Shown here piece after piece: positions 43,104 to 52,305 of a stretch of DNA of 60,237 nucleotides (positions within the stretch are counted from its first letter, which is position 1; each line of letters begins with the position of its first letter). A program made the position numbers and the translations under genes. Where the stretch lies: NCBI RefSeq assembly GCF_000337375.1, contig NZ_AOJG01000009.1:106820-167056 (forward strand). Reading direction: 5' to 3'. The notes under the pieces are model-generated. The model saw only the letters and a list, made by a program, of their open reading frames with translations, did no database searches and was not told the DNA's origin. Source of the DNA: Halorubrum lipolyticum DSM 21995. Its GTDB lineage: Archaea; Halobacteriota; Halobacteria; Halobacteriales; Haloferacaceae.

Positions 43104-43607
43104 TCACCCGCCCGAACCCACTGCAAACGGGCTCTCTCCCTCCCGCCACTCCCACCCGGGGAGCCGCGTCTGGAACCCCGCCGCGAGCGCGGCGTCGAGG
43201 TCGTCGGCGCCGGCCGCGCCCGCGCCGTCCGCCGTCGCGTCCACGCGCACGTGCACGTCGACGAAGTGGAACGTCGCCTGCGCGAGCAGCGAGAGGGGCC
43301 GCCCCCCGGCGATAGTCGCCGCCAGCTCGCGGCCGAGGACCTCGTCGACGACGAACCCCGGGTAGTCGCCAGCCACGTCGAGGTCGCGGAGCAGGGCGAC
43401 GCAGCCGGCGACGTTGACCGCGACGTCGCCGTCGGCGAACACCGCGTCGACCTCGCGCCGGTACGCCTCGGGGGTGACGGAGTCCACGTCGGTCTCGAAG
43501 AGCCGGCCCAACCGCTCGCGCGTCTCGTTGACGATCGGGACGACGACCGGTGCACGGTCGCGGATCCACGCGTGCTCGTCGCGGACCGTCTCGGGCGTGA
43601 TACGCAT
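43104..43607 (-). CDS. Conserved haloarchaeal protein of unknown function
   Basis: 167 aa. Helical pattern with ITPETVRDEHAWIRDRAPVVVPIVNETRERLGRLFE and AVNVAGCVALLRDLDVAGDYPGFVVDEVLGRELAATIAGG. No known motif is recognised. It is divergent from the aCPSF1/FttA gene, in a gap with a TATA-like TTATAAAACC near 43645. The longer frame to 43673 would overlap that promoter, so 43607 is preferred. Confidence 0.7.
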   Translation of the reverse strand: MRITPETVRDEHAWIRDRAPVVVPIVNETRERLGRLFETDVDSVTPEAYRREVDAVFADGDVAVNVAGCVALLRDLDVAGDYPGFVVDEVLGRELAATIAGGRPLSLLAQATFHFVDVHVRVDATADGAGAAGADDLDAALAAGFQTRLPGWEWREGESPFAVGSGG

Positions 43608-43833
43608 GCGGTCGTCTTCGGAGGCAGGGGGTTTGCCATTTGCGAAGGGTTTTATAACGACCGGGCTAATCATCAGCTAAGCGGGTTTTCGCTGGCTGTT
43701 CCCGCACGGTACCACCTACGGACAGTACTATCACTATGCCTACTCCGTCACGGTCGACCGTTCGGCGCCGAGTCGCGCCCGGCACGCGACGCGGCTCGAC
43801 GACGACGGCGGTCCCGACGACCCGCAGTGAGAT

Positions 43834-45759
43834 ATGAGTCAAGTCGATAAGCAACTCGATACCCTGAAATCAGAGATCGAACAGGAGATTCCGAACGACA
43901 TCACGGTCACCGATGTGAAATACGAGGGACCGGAGCTGGTCGTGTACACCCGCGACCCCAAGGAGTTCGCCGGCGACGGCGACCTCATCCGACGGCTCGC
44001 CTCCAAGCTCCGGAAGCGGATCACCGTCCGCCCGGACCCGAGCGCCCTCGCCCCGCCGGCTCGCGCCGAGGAGGCGGTCCAGTCGGTTATCCCGGAGGAG
44101 GCCGGCGTGACCGACCTCGACTTCCACGAGGACACCGGCGAGGTCGTCATCGAGGCCGAAAAGCCCGGAATGGTGATCGGCCGCCGCGGCTCGACGCTCC
44201 GGGAGATCACCCAGGAGGTCGGCTGGACCCCCGAGGTCGTTCGAACGCCCCCGATCGAGTCCTCCACCGTCTCGAACGTGCGCGGCTTCCTGAAGAACGA
44301 ACGCGAGGAGCGACGCGACATCCTCGAGCGCGTCGGCCGGCAGATCCACCGCGAGGAGATGTCCGACGACGAGTGGGTCCGGATCACGACGCTCGGCTGC
44401 TGTCGCGAGGTCGGTCGGGCCTCCTTCATCCTCTCGACGCCCGAGACGCGCGTCCTGATCGACTGCGGCGACAAGCCCGGCGCGGAGGGCGAGGTGCCGT
44501 ACCTCCAGGTTCCCGAGGCGCTCGGCGCCGGCGCCGCGACCCTCGACGCGGTCGTGCTCACGCACGCCCACCTCGACCACTCGGCGCTCATCCCGCTCCT
44601 CTTTAAATACGGCTACGACGGCCCGATCTACACGACGGAGCCGACCCGCGACCTGATGGGCCTGCTCACCCTCGACTACCTCGACGTCGCCGCCAAGGAG
44701 GGGCGCACGCCCCCCTACGAGTCGTCGCAGGTCCGCGACGCGATCAAACACACCATCCCGCTGGAGTACGGCGACGTGACGGACATCGCGCCGGACGTGA
44801 AGCTCACCTTCCACAACGCGGGCCACATCCTCGGCAGCGCCGTCACCCACTTCCACATCGGCGACGGCCTCTACAACGTCGCCTTCTCCGGGGACATCCA
44901 CTACGAGGACACCCGCCTGTTCAACGGCGCGGTCAACGACTTCCCGCGGGTCGAAACGCTCGTCCTGGAGTCCACCTACGGCGGTCGCGACGACTACCAG
45001 ACCGATCAGGCCGACTCCGAGGAGGCGCTCAAGCGAGTCATCAACGAGACGTACGAGGAGGGCGGGAAGGTGGTCATTCCCGCGTTCGCCGTGGGGCGGT
45101 CTCAGGAGATCATGCTCGTCTTAGAGGAGGCGATGCGCAACGGGGACATCCCGGAGATGCCCGTCCACCTCGACGGGATGATCTGGGAGGCGACCGCGAT
45201 CCACACCACGTACCCCGAGTACCTCCGGGACGACCTCCGCGACCGGATCTTCCACGACGACGAGAACCCGTTCCTCGCCGAGCAGTTCAACCACATCGAC
45301 GCCGGCGAGGACGAGCGGCAGGAGGTCGCCGACGGCGACCAGTGCATCATCATCTCCACCTCCGGGATGATCGAGGGCGGCCCGATCATGTCGTGGCTCC
45401 GCCACATCGGTCCCGACCCGGACTCGAACCTCGTCTTCGTCGGGTATCAGGCGCAGGGGACGCTCGGCCGCCGGATCCAGAACGGCTGGGACGAGATCCC
45501 GGTCGACGGCTGGGGCGGCGGCAGCCGCGGCGACACGCTCACGCTGGAGATGGGCACCGAGGTCGTCGACGGCTTCTCCGGCCACGCCGACCGACAGGGG
45601 TTGGAGAACTTCGTGAAGACGATGAACCCCCGCCCCGAGAAGGTGCTGTGCGTCCACGGCGACGAGCGCTCCGTGCAGGACCTCTCGTCGGCGCTGTACC
45701 ACGACTACAACATGCGGACGTTCGCGCCGAAGAACCTGGAGACGTTCCGGTTCAAGTAG
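43834..45759 (+). CDS. fttA: aCPSF1/FttA, KH-domain beta-CASP ribonuclease and transcription terminator
   Basis: 641-aa archaeal homologue of CPSF73. KH regions (1-145) include EKPGMVIGRRGSTLREITQEVG. The metallo-beta-lactamase domain has HxHxDH in LTHAHLDHSA (H244, H246, D248, H249), a beta-CASP insert, then ISTSGMIEGGPI and FSGHADRQGL for the further metal ligands. Such proteins cleave nascent RNA and terminate transcription genome-wide. Length and the ending KNLETFRFK match the archaeal family. A strong TATA is not evident, but the upstream gap is divergent. Confidence 0.95.
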   Translation: MSQVDKQLDTLKSEIEQEIPNDITVTDVKYEGPELVVYTRDPKEFAGDGDLIRRLASKLRKRITVRPDPSALAPPARAEEAVQSVIPEEAGVTDLDFHEDTGEVVIEAEKPGMVIGRRGSTLREITQEVGWTPEVVRTPPIESSTVSNVRGFLKNEREERRDILERVGRQIHREEMSDDEWVRITTLGCCREVGRASFILSTPETRVLIDCGDKPGAEGEVPYLQVPEALGAGAATLDAVVLTHAHLDHSALIPLLFKYGYDGPIYTTEPTRDLMGLLTLDYLDVAAKEGRTPPYESSQVRDAIKHTIPLEYGDVTDIAPDVKLTFHNAGHILGSAVTHFHIGDGLYNVAFSGDIHYEDTRLFNGAVNDFPRVETLVLESTYGGRDDYQTDQADSEEALKRVINETYEEGGKVVIPAFAVGRSQEIMLVLEEAMRNGDIPEMPVHLDGMIWEATAIHTTYPEYLRDDLRDRIFHDDENPFLAEQFNHIDAGEDERQEVADGDQCIIISTSGMIEGGPIMSWLRHIGPDPDSNLVFVGYQAQGTLGRRIQNGWDEIPVDGWGGGSRGDTLTLEMGTEVVDGFSGHADRQGLENFVKTMNPRPEKVLCVHGDERSVQDLSSALYHDYNMRTFAPKNLETFRFK

Positions 45760-45818
45760 GGCCTCGACGGTGAGGCCGCCGGGGGGACCGCACCCGCTCG
45801 TCCGTTGCGGCGACGCGA

Positions 45819-45828
45819 GTTTTTAAGC
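45819..45828 (+). promoter_or_regulatory. TATA box of mgsA
   Basis: GTTTTTAAGC is centred about 29 bases before the ATG at 45852, so mgsA is probably leaderless and independent of fttA. Confidence 0.55.
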
Positions 45829-45851
45829 GCCGGCGCGGCGACCCTTCGCCC

Positions 45852-46223
45852 ATGCGCATCGCGCTCATCGCTCACGACGAGTTGAAAGACGAGATGGTGG
45901 AGTTCGTCACCGCCCACGCCGACGCCCTCGGCGAGTGCGAACTCGTCACCACCGGGACGACGGGCAAACGCATCGCCGACGAGACGGGGCTGGCGGTGAA
46001 CCGGCAGGCCTCCGGACCGTACGGCGGCGACCTCCAGATCGGGGGGATGATCGCCGACGACGCGATCGGGGGCGTCGTCTTCCTCCGCGACCCGCTCACC
46101 GCACAGGCCCACGAGCCCGACATCTCCGCGCTCCTCCGCGTCTGCGACGTGAAGGACATCCCGCTCGCGACGAACGTCGCCTCCGCGGAGCTGCTCGTCG
46201 ACGGGCTCCTCGACGAGCGATAA
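45852..46223 (+). CDS. mgsA: Methylglyoxal synthase
   Basis: 123-aa enzyme converting dihydroxyacetone phosphate to methylglyoxal. The match to E. coli MgsA is strong: [52 protein letters not shown] with the catalytic Asp in [20 protein letters not shown], and [14 protein letters not shown]. In haloarchaea this route is known as a bypass linked to triose overflow. It is a single leaderless gene. Confidence 0.95.
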   Translation: MRIALIAHDELKDEMVEFVTAHADALGECELVTTGTTGKRIADETGLAVNRQASGPYGGDLQIGGMIADDAIGGVVFLRDPLTAQAHEPDISALLRVCDVKDIPLATNVASAELLVDGLLDER

Positions 46224-46340
46224 CGACGGGGGCGGCGTTCGCCGTCGCTTCCAGACGCGCTCCGACTTCCGTCGCTCCGAGTATCAGTCCGAATAACCGG
46301 CTCCGCGCCGTTTTTACCCGTCGGGTCGTACCCCTCGTCT

Positions 46341-46871
46341 ATGACCAGTCGCTCTCGGGCCGGGCCCGCCGCCCTCGCGACGCTCTTCGTCGCGCTGCTG
46401 CTCGTCTCGGCGCCCGTCGCGAGCGGGGGCTTCGTCGGGGGCGCGGCGGCAGCGCCGGGCGGCGGCGCCACGGACGGCTCGAACGAGGGTGGCACCGATG
46501 CCGCGGCGGACCGGTTGGACCCCCCGACGCGGTGTTTCGCGGGCGAGGGGTACCCGATCTCGATCGGCGACGAGGGGCCGGCGATCGAGGCGCTCGTTCA
46601 CCTCTCCGTGCTGACCGACCCCGCCGCCGGTAACGAGTTCGGACTGGAGGCGGCGGGGACGCTCGACGGCGAGCCGATCGTGACGCTCGGCGCCGGCGTC
46701 AGGCTGACCGCGCGGGAGGCCGTCGCGGACGGCGTCGACCCGTTCGCGGCGTTCGACGTGTTGTACGCCTACGAGCTCCGGCTCCCGATGTTCGACGGCT
46801 CGATCGGCGACTCGGAGTACCGCGACGAGGGGTCGCCGATCGAGTCGGGCGCGGGCGCGGTGCCCTGTTAG
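46341..46871 (+). CDS. Secreted hypothetical protein
   Basis: 176 aa. A signal-like helix (ALATLFVALLLVSAPVASGGF) and an Ala/Gly linker precede an exported domain with CFAGEGYPISIGDEGPAIEALVHLSVLTDPAAGNEFGLEAAG. One Cys near 60 and one at the end (VPC) may form a disulfide. A DUF7332-like haloarchaeal family is possible. TATA-like CGTTTTTACC about 30 bases upstream supports the start. Confidence 0.75.
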   Translation: MTSRSRAGPAALATLFVALLLVSAPVASGGFVGGAAAAPGGGATDGSNEGGTDAAADRLDPPTRCFAGEGYPISIGDEGPAIEALVHLSVLTDPAAGNEFGLEAAGTLDGEPIVTLGAGVRLTAREAVADGVDPFAAFDVLYAYELRLPMFDGSIGDSEYRDEGSPIESGAGAVPC

Positions 46872-46887
46872 GCGTCGAAGGCGCTTC

Positions 46888-47445
46888 TCAGTCCGCCCCG
46901 GCCGGATCGCCGGGCGACGCGATCCCCCGCACGATCCCCAGCAGCTCTCGACGCGCGTCCCCCGGGGTCCCTCCGGACGGGTACGACGCCTCCTCGAGCG
47001 GGTACGCCCCGCCGCCGAGCAGGTACTCGTCGGTCGCCCAGACCGCGAGCAGCGCCTCGAGCGGGACGCCGCGGCGGTCGCCGACGCGCGCGACGCCGCG
47101 GAACGTCGAGAGCGTCGCGCGCGACGCGCTCGGGTCGTCGACCGAGATCCCCCGGTCACCGCGGTGTTCCACGCCCTCGATGTCGCGCTCGGCGAGGCGG
47201 TCGCGGAACCCCGACTGCGCCTGCCGCTCGACGAGCGCAGTGAGCGCGGGGTTCGGCGCGCTCGGCGGTCGAATCTCCAGCCGACTCGCGAAGCAGAAGG
47301 GGCGTGGCGGCTCGCTCGCGTCGCGCTCGTACCGCACCGTACACGCGTCGACGGAGACGGGACCGGCGGCGAACGCCCGCTCCGTGACCTCGTCGACGCG
47401 CCGCCAGCCGTCGAGGCGCTCACGGGGAACGACGGGCGGGTCCAT
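46888..47445 (-). CDS. Conserved haloarchaeal protein of unknown function
   Basis: 185 aa. The pattern RRVDEVTERAFAAGPVSVDACTVRYERD and EIRPPSAPNPALTALVERQAQSGFRDRLAERDIEGVEH suggests an alpha/beta fold. The C-terminal part (ALLAVWATDEYLLGGGAYPLEEASYPS) is aromatic-rich. No known motif. It has its own TATA-like element (CCTTTTAATTACC) about 25 bases before the ATG. Confidence 0.7.
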   Translation of the reverse strand: MDPPVVPRERLDGWRRVDEVTERAFAAGPVSVDACTVRYERDASEPPRPFCFASRLEIRPPSAPNPALTALVERQAQSGFRDRLAERDIEGVEHRGDRGISVDDPSASRATLSTFRGVARVGDRRGVPLEALLAVWATDEYLLGGGAYPLEEASYPSGGTPGDARRELLGIVRGIASPGDPAGAD

Positions 47446-47516
47446 GGGCGGCGTTCTCCGCCGAGGTAATTAAAAGGGACGCGGAGCGCGGTGGGGGTCG
47501 GCGGCCGCGGGCCGCC

Positions 47517-47843
47517 TCAGTGGTCGTCTTCGCGCCACTTGTGCTCGCACTCGGTACAGACGAAGAATCGGGTCTCGGACTCGTCGGCCGACCGGATCTG
47601 CTGCATGTACCAGTACGCGCGGTCGTTCCCGCACTCCGGGCAGTGGGCGGTCGTCTTCGGGAGCCCCTTGTCCTCCGCGTCGCTCACGTCGATGACCTCG
47701 GACTCGACCTGCGATTCGGTCGTCCACTCGTCGTCGTCGTCCTCGCGGCCGAGCTCGTTGTCGCAGTCCTCGGAGCTACACACCCAGTGGTCCTCGCCCT
47801 CGCCGGACATCATCATGGATCCGCACTCGTCGCAGAACTTCAT
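47517..47843 (-). CDS. tfs: Transcription factor S (TFS)
   Basis: 108-aa transcript cleavage factor for RNA polymerase. The N-terminal ribbon has CDECGSMMM and CSSEDC; the C-terminal TFIIS-type ribbon has CPECGNDRAYWYMQQIRSADESETRFFVCTECEHKWRED with the DE catalytic pair in RSADE. It helps backtracked polymerase by stimulating RNA cleavage. A TATA box GTATATAAAC on the plus strand is about 25 bases before the ATG, so it is leaderless. Confidence 0.95.
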   Translation of the reverse strand: MKFCDECGSMMMSGEGEDHWVCSSEDCDNELGREDDDDEWTTESQVESEVIDVSDAEDKGLPKTTAHCPECGNDRAYWYMQQIRSADESETRFFVCTECEHKWREDDH

Positions 47844-47863
47844 GGCGGAACCAACCGCGGATC

Positions 47864-47873
47864 GTATATAAAC
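47864..47873 (-). promoter_or_regulatory. TATA box of tfs
   Basis: GTATATAAAC (read on the plus strand) is centred about 25 bases before the ATG at 47843. Confidence 0.6.
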
Positions 47874-47919
47874 GGCGGGATCGCTGGCGGAGAGTGTCGT
47901 CTCCGCGCGGCGCCGCCCC

Positions 47920-48771
47920 TCACCCGTCGTCGGCGACGTGGTCCGCGAGCGCGAACCGGACGCGCTCCTCGTCGCTCCCCTTCGTCTCCCGGCCGGTGAC
48001 GACGATCTCGCCGATCTCGGCGGTGTCGCCGACGTGCGTCCCCGCGCAGGCGGTGCGGTCGTAGGGCTCCTCGTCGCCGTCGTCGACGTCCGCCCCCTCG
48101 GCCGCGCCGATCTCGACGATCCGGAGCTCCGCGATCGAGTCGGGCAGCAGGTCGATCCGGGTGCGGTCGGTGTCGAGCGTCGCCTCCGCCTCCTCGCGGT
48201 CCATCACGTAGCTCCGCACGGGGCGCTCGTCGGCCACGAGCTCGTTGAGCCGGGCTTCGATCCGCGCGAGGTCACCGTCGTCGAATCGGTCGTAGGCCGC
48301 GTCGAGGTGCGCGTGGTCGTCGTGGAGCTGGTTCCCCGTCGTCCGCGCGTCGAACTCGGCCAAGAGCAGCGCCGAGAGGAGGTGCTGTGCGGTGTGGTAC
48401 CGAGAGTGCGCGCGGCGCCGCGCCGCGTCGATCTCGCCGACGACCCGCGTCCCGGGTTCGGGCGGTGAGACGGTGTCGGCACCCGAGGCTATCGGTTCCA
48501 GGGTGTGATACACGGTGTCCTTCTTCTGTACGTCGACGACGCGCCAGCCACGAGGAGCGGCGCTGTCGTCCTCTCCGGCGTCTTCGTCCCCGTCGTCGTC
48601 GACCCCGGCGCGGTCGTCCGCGACCCGGAGCGTCCCCGTGTCGTGCGGCTGGCCGCCGCCGGTCGGGTAAAAGTGCGTCCGGTCGAGGACGACCCGGTCG
48701 TCGAGCGCGCGCTCGACGGTCGCCTCGAACGTCGTCACCGTGTCGTCGGCGAGGTACAGCGCTTCGGTCAT
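47920..48771 (-). CDS. alaX: Alanyl-tRNA editing protein AlaX-type
   Basis: 283-aa trans-editing enzyme that hydrolyses mischarged Ser-tRNA(Ala). Zinc ligands are in HTAQHLLSAL (HxxxH) and CAGTHV (C, H). The N-terminal beta domain has VVLDRTHFYPTGGGQPHDTGTL, and an acidic insert (about 60-70) follows. The length fits the AlaX-M class with a beta-barrel N-terminal domain and an editing core but no synthetase. Start 48771 (MTEALYLADD) is normal for the family. Confidence 0.9.
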   Translation of the reverse strand: MTEALYLADDTVTTFEATVERALDDRVVLDRTHFYPTGGGQPHDTGTLRVADDRAGVDDDGDEDAGEDDSAAPRGWRVVDVQKKDTVYHTLEPIASGADTVSPPEPGTRVVGEIDAARRRAHSRYHTAQHLLSALLLAEFDARTTGNQLHDDHAHLDAAYDRFDDGDLARIEARLNELVADERPVRSYVMDREEAEATLDTDRTRIDLLPDSIAELRIVEIGAAEGADVDDGDEEPYDRTACAGTHVGDTAEIGEIVVTGRETKGSDEERVRFALADHVADDG

Positions 48772-48833
48772 ACCCGGACGGTGCGCCGCCGCGGGCTTCA
48801 GTCGTGCGTTCGGAGACGACGACGGACCGACGG

Positions 48834-49640
48834 TCAGCGCTGAAGACGGACGTTGACGGCGGTGTCGGGGACGAACACCTCGTCGCTGTGATCGAGGTCG
48901 GCGACGACGGTGCCATTGGCGGTGTCGGTCGCGGACTCGTTCACAGTGAACCCGTCCGTGCGCTCGAAGTACCGGCGCCACGCGTCGGCGTACGCCGACT
49001 CGATTCGGAGGTCGAAGGGGCCGTCGTCGGCGGCGTCGGCGACCTGAACGAGCCTCGGTCGGGAGGTCCGCTCCACCGCGACCTGCACGGTCCCGTCCCG
49101 CTCGGCGGTCTCCGGCCCGAGCGGGTACAGCCGGACGATCGGGAGCGTCGTCCGCCCGTCGGCCGCGACGAACCGCGGCTCCGAGCGCATCACCGCCGCG
49201 CCGCCGTCGCTCCGGAACCACGCCCCGCCCTCGTACGCGATCGTCGTGTCGCCGTTCGCGTAGGTCAGCGAGCGGAACGCGAACCCCCTGACCACCCCGT
49301 CGGAGGCGTTTCGCAGCTCCACGGTCGTCGTCTCCGCAACCGACAGCGTCCCGCCGCTGAGCCGGATCTCCGTCGACCGGCTCGGGTCGCCGTACCGCTG
49401 GACGTCTCGGAGGTTGTCGTCGAACACGTCGAAGGCGCGCTCGACGTTCGCGACGCGCTCGGCCTCCTGTCGCTCCTCGATGCCGGTGATGCCGACCGCG
49501 AACACCGTTCCGATCGTCACCGTGACGAGCGAGAACACCAACACGTAGCCGACGACGTTGCTCACGCCGCGCTCGTCCCCCGCGAACGCGGCGAGTCCGC
49601 CGTCGCCGACCGAGACGGTCGGCCGCCGGCGGTCGGTCAT
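48834..49640 (-). CDS. Pilin-like membrane protein, last gene of the pilus operon
   Basis: 268 aa. GVSNVVGYVLVFSLVTVTIGTVFAVG near residue 25 is the archaeal type IV pilin-type (or DUF7289-like) hydrophobic helix. A beta-rich outer domain follows. It starts inside the stop of the preceding gene by ATGA, so the two are coupled. It may be a minor pilin or a pilus-assembly subunit; prepilin peptidase cleavage is not clearly marked. Confidence 0.75.
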   Translation of the reverse strand: MTDRRRPTVSVGDGGLAAFAGDERGVSNVVGYVLVFSLVTVTIGTVFAVGITGIEERQEAERVANVERAFDVFDDNLRDVQRYGDPSRSTEIRLSGGTLSVAETTTVELRNASDGVVRGFAFRSLTYANGDTTIAYEGGAWFRSDGGAAVMRSEPRFVAADGRTTLPIVRLYPLGPETAERDGTVQVAVERTSRPRLVQVADAADDGPFDLRIESAYADAWRRYFERTDGFTVNESATDTANGTVVADLDHSDEVFVPDTAVNVRLQR

Positions 49641-50155
49641 CGGCCGACCACCGTCAGGTTGCCGGCGCCAGCCCCGCCGTGGTCGTACTCGATCCGGATC
49701 GGCCCGCCCCGGACGCTCGTCGGCGTGACGTTCAGCCGCGCCGCGTGAGGGATCTCCAGGCTCGCTTCCGGGCTGTCCGTCCGCAGCGTCACGGCGTCGT
49801 CGTCGACCGCGATCCGGTAGGGGACGCCCGCCACCCGCGTCGGGAGGTCGACAGCGACCGAGACGGTGGCGTTCGCCGCGCCGGGCGCGGTCGACCGGTC
49901 GGCCTCCGCCGCGCGGGCGAGCCGGTCGGCGCTCTCGACGTTCGCGGCCGCGGTCTGTCCGAGGACGGCGAGGTCGCTCTGTACGGTCCGGTCGGTCTGC
50001 GAGTCGACGACGCCGCCGACGCCGATGACGACCCCCGAGAGCAGTATCGCCCCGATCGCGAGCGTCAACACGTACCCGACGGTGACGCTCACGCCGCGCT
50101 CGTCGCGGCGGAGGCGCGTCGACCCCGACCCGAGGCGGTCACGCATCGGGCTCAC
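49637..50155 (-). CDS. Pilus operon protein with pilin-like helix
   Basis: 172 aa. GVSVTVGYVLTLAIGAILLSGVVIGVGGVV near residue 20 is a pilin-type hydrophobic helix, followed by a beta-rich domain ending with GGAGAGNLTVVGR. An alternative ATG lies nine bases inside. It overlaps both neighbours by a few bases, which indicates translation coupling. DUF7266-like is the likely family. Confidence 0.72.
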   Translation of the reverse strand: MSPMRDRLGSGSTRLRRDERGVSVTVGYVLTLAIGAILLSGVVIGVGGVVDSQTDRTVQSDLAVLGQTAAANVESADRLARAAEADRSTAPGAANATVSVAVDLPTRVAGVPYRIAVDDDAVTLRTDSPEASLEIPHAARLNVTPTSVRGGPIRIEYDHGGAGAGNLTVVGR

Positions 50156-51098
50156 CCGGGGCGACCCGGACGGCGGTCTCGAACCGGAGCTCCGCGGTCC
50201 GGTAGCGGAGGTTGACCGTGGCCTCGTACACCGCCGGCGCCGCCGCGAGGTCGGTGCTGACCTCGTCTCCCGAGACGGGCCGCGCGGTCGCGGTCACCTC
50301 GCCGCCGACACCGCTCGCGTTCACGAGGGCGACGTCGTAGGGGTCGTCGGGCGCGACGAGGGACGACGGCCAGATACCCGGACAGGGCCGGTCGCCGAGT
50401 CGCTCGCCGGTCAGGTCGACGGTGACGCGGTCGCGTCCGCCCGGCGGCGTCTCGCACCGGACCGTCGGACCGGCGCCGTCGTCGCCGACCGCGACGGTGA
50501 CGTTGCCGTCGGTCCCGTTGTACACGTACACCTGCCGGCTCCCGCCGGTCGAGTTGTCCAGGTCGACGTGGAACGCGTTCGTCTCGTTGTTGAGCGAGCC
50601 GGGGTTGACCTCGAGCACGAAGCCGCGCGTCCGGTCGACATCGCGGGCGAGGGTCGACGCGTTCGGGTCGACAGCGGCCATCTCGGCGGTGAGACGGCTC
50701 CCGTTCCGGACCGACACCAGCTCGACGTGCGCGACCCCGCCGCGCTCCGCGTACGACCGGGATATCTCCCCGTCGAGGTCCGCGACCCCGTCCCGAACCG
50801 TCTGAGCGGCGTCGGCGTGGCCGGCCGGCCCCGCGCGGTTGGTCGCGTCGATCAGCTCGCCGGTCCCGCCGACCGCGGTCGCTCGGACCTCCAGCGCCTC
50901 GCCGTCGGCCGACTCGATCCCGCGGGTCGCAACGTTCTCGCTGTAGATGGTCGCGTTTAACAGCACCACCAGCGTCACCAGCGAGACGGCCATCACTAGC
51001 CCCGCGACGAGCAGGAGCTGGGCGCGGTCGGCGTCGCCGTCGCCGTCGGTCCCGAAGAGGCGGTCCCGGTCCGGCGGGCCGACGCTCACATCCGCCAT
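50139..51098 (-). CDS. Pilus operon membrane-anchored protein
   Basis: 319 aa. An N-terminal helix (AQLLLVAGLVMAVSLVTLVVLLNATIYSENVATRG) and a long outer domain with many NxS/T sequons (FHVDLDNSTGG, VYVYNGTDGN) and two Cys in RCETPP and CPGIW. It is DUF7261-like. It overlaps the next gene (50155) and the preceding gene (51086) by 13-17 bases. It probably is a surface-exposed pilus or assembly component. Confidence 0.75.
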   Translation of the reverse strand: MADVSVGPPDRDRLFGTDGDGDADRAQLLLVAGLVMAVSLVTLVVLLNATIYSENVATRGIESADGEALEVRATAVGGTGELIDATNRAGPAGHADAAQTVRDGVADLDGEISRSYAERGGVAHVELVSVRNGSRLTAEMAAVDPNASTLARDVDRTRGFVLEVNPGSLNNETNAFHVDLDNSTGGSRQVYVYNGTDGNVTVAVGDDGAGPTVRCETPPGGRDRVTVDLTGERLGDRPCPGIWPSSLVAPDDPYDVALVNASGVGGEVTATARPVSGDEVSTDLAAAPAVYEATVNLRYRTAELRFETAVRVAPGEPDA

Positions 51099-51763
51099 AC
51101 GACGATGCGCACCTCCACGTGAGCGAACAGCGGATCGGACGCGGTCTCTGCCGCGTAGAACGCCCCCGAGTCCGTCCCGTCGGCCAACCCTCCGAGAGTC
51201 GAGTTCTCGTACCCCGGCGCGGTCAGGTTCGCGTCGGCGGCGAGCGCGACCGTCCGCGTCGCGGTCACGGCGTTGTCGCTCGGCGTCCCCATGTCGATCA
51301 GCGACGTCGTTCGCCGTTCCGTTCGGGCCGTCGTGTTGTAGTGGCGGAGCTCCACGTTGACGGCGATCCGCCTGTCGACGAACGTCCGATTCAGCGACTC
51401 TCCGAACCCGCCGAGCGCGGCGTCGAACCCGTTCGGCCCCGCGGCCCGCGTGTAGGCCTCGCCGTCCACCTCCGGCGGGCTCGACGCGAACGTCTCGTTC
51501 TCCGGGTTCCACCGCAGGATCGCGGCCTGCAGGTCGCCGTTCTCGGCGCTCGCCGCCAGCAGGTCGCCCGCGACCGCCCGCTGTTGGTTCTCGATGTGCT
51601 GGTTCGACGTGCTGGCCGACAGGGGCGTCACCGCGGTCGCCTGGAGGGCGAACGTGAGCCCCGCGACGAGCAGGATCGCCGCCGCGAACGCCTCGAGCGT
51701 GTGCGCCTGCGCGCGGTCGTCCGTCGCGCCGGCGCCTGCACGCCGCTCGTCTCTCGAACGCAT
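51086..51763 (-). CDS. Pilus operon membrane-anchored protein
   Basis: 225 aa. After an Arg-rich start, AQAHTLEAFAAAILLVAGLTFALQATA is an N-terminal membrane helix; the outer domain has ILRWNPENETF and VNVELRHYNTTARTERRTTSLIDMG. DUF7288-like. ATG 51763 is two bases after the stop of the gene before (51766); GTGs at 51769/51772 overlap that stop, so the ATG is preferred. Confidence 0.72.
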   Translation of the reverse strand: MRSRDERRAGAGATDDRAQAHTLEAFAAAILLVAGLTFALQATAVTPLSASTSNQHIENQQRAVAGDLLAASAENGDLQAAILRWNPENETFASSPPEVDGEAYTRAAGPNGFDAALGGFGESLNRTFVDRRIAVNVELRHYNTTARTERRTTSLIDMGTPSDNAVTATRTVALAADANLTAPGYENSTLGGLADGTDSGAFYAAETASDPLFAHVEVRIVVWRM

Positions 51764-51765
51764 GA

Positions 51766-52305
51766 TCACCACACCCGCACCGTGAGCCGGTACTGCGCCC
51801 CGCCGATCGAGACGAGCCGCTGCGAGACGGTGACGTCCTCGCCGACCGCGTCGCTCGGGTCGGCGGTGGTCCGATCGGGCTCGACCGCGAACCGCCCGTG
51901 ACGCGTCGCGATCGAGAGGGTCGACGCGTTCGTGCTCGGATCCCGCCGGTCGAGAGCGTGGATCACCACTTGCACGTCGCCGTCGACTCCGAAGGTGGCC
52001 GCCGGATTCGCGGCGACCTCCGGGTGACAGTCGGCCTCGGTCCCGAGCGTCGCGTTCGCGTCGAGGAACGCGACGGTACAGGCCGGCGACAGCACGCCCG
52101 GCTCCGCCGGCGACGCCGCGAGCAGATCGCCGGCGACGCCGGCCGCGACCCGGTCGCTCACGACCGGCGAGGCGGTCGCCGCCGCCGAGAAGGGGTCGAA
52201 CAGCGTCGGGACGAAGGCGATCACGAACGCGAGCGTCAGCAGGAACACGCCGGCGCCGACCGCGAAGTCGATCGGGGTCTGCGCGCGGGACTCCTCATCC
52301 CACAT
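51766..52305 (-). CDS. Pilus operon membrane-anchored protein
   Basis: 179 aa. MWDEESRAQTPIDFAVGAGVFLLTLAFVIAFVPTLFDPF gives an N-terminal helix; two Cys (SPACTV, ADCHPE) may form a disulfide. DUF7287-like. It overlaps the end of the membrane platform gene by 11 bases. The succession of five short single-helix proteins is consistent with minor pilins and accessory subunits. Confidence 0.72.
   Translation of the reverse strand: MWDEESRAQTPIDFAVGAGVFLLTLAFVIAFVPTLFDPFSAAATASPVVSDRVAAGVAGDLLAASPAEPGVLSPACTVAFLDANATLGTEADCHPEVAANPAATFGVDGDVQVVIHALDRRDPSTNASTLSIATRHGRFAVEPDRTTADPSDAVGEDVTVSQRLVSIGGAQYRLTVRVW

Noticed and set aside
43666-43854. Minus-strand 62-codon frame upstream of fttA
   Set aside because: It overlaps the fttA start and has no motif; the gap is better read as a divergent promoter region.
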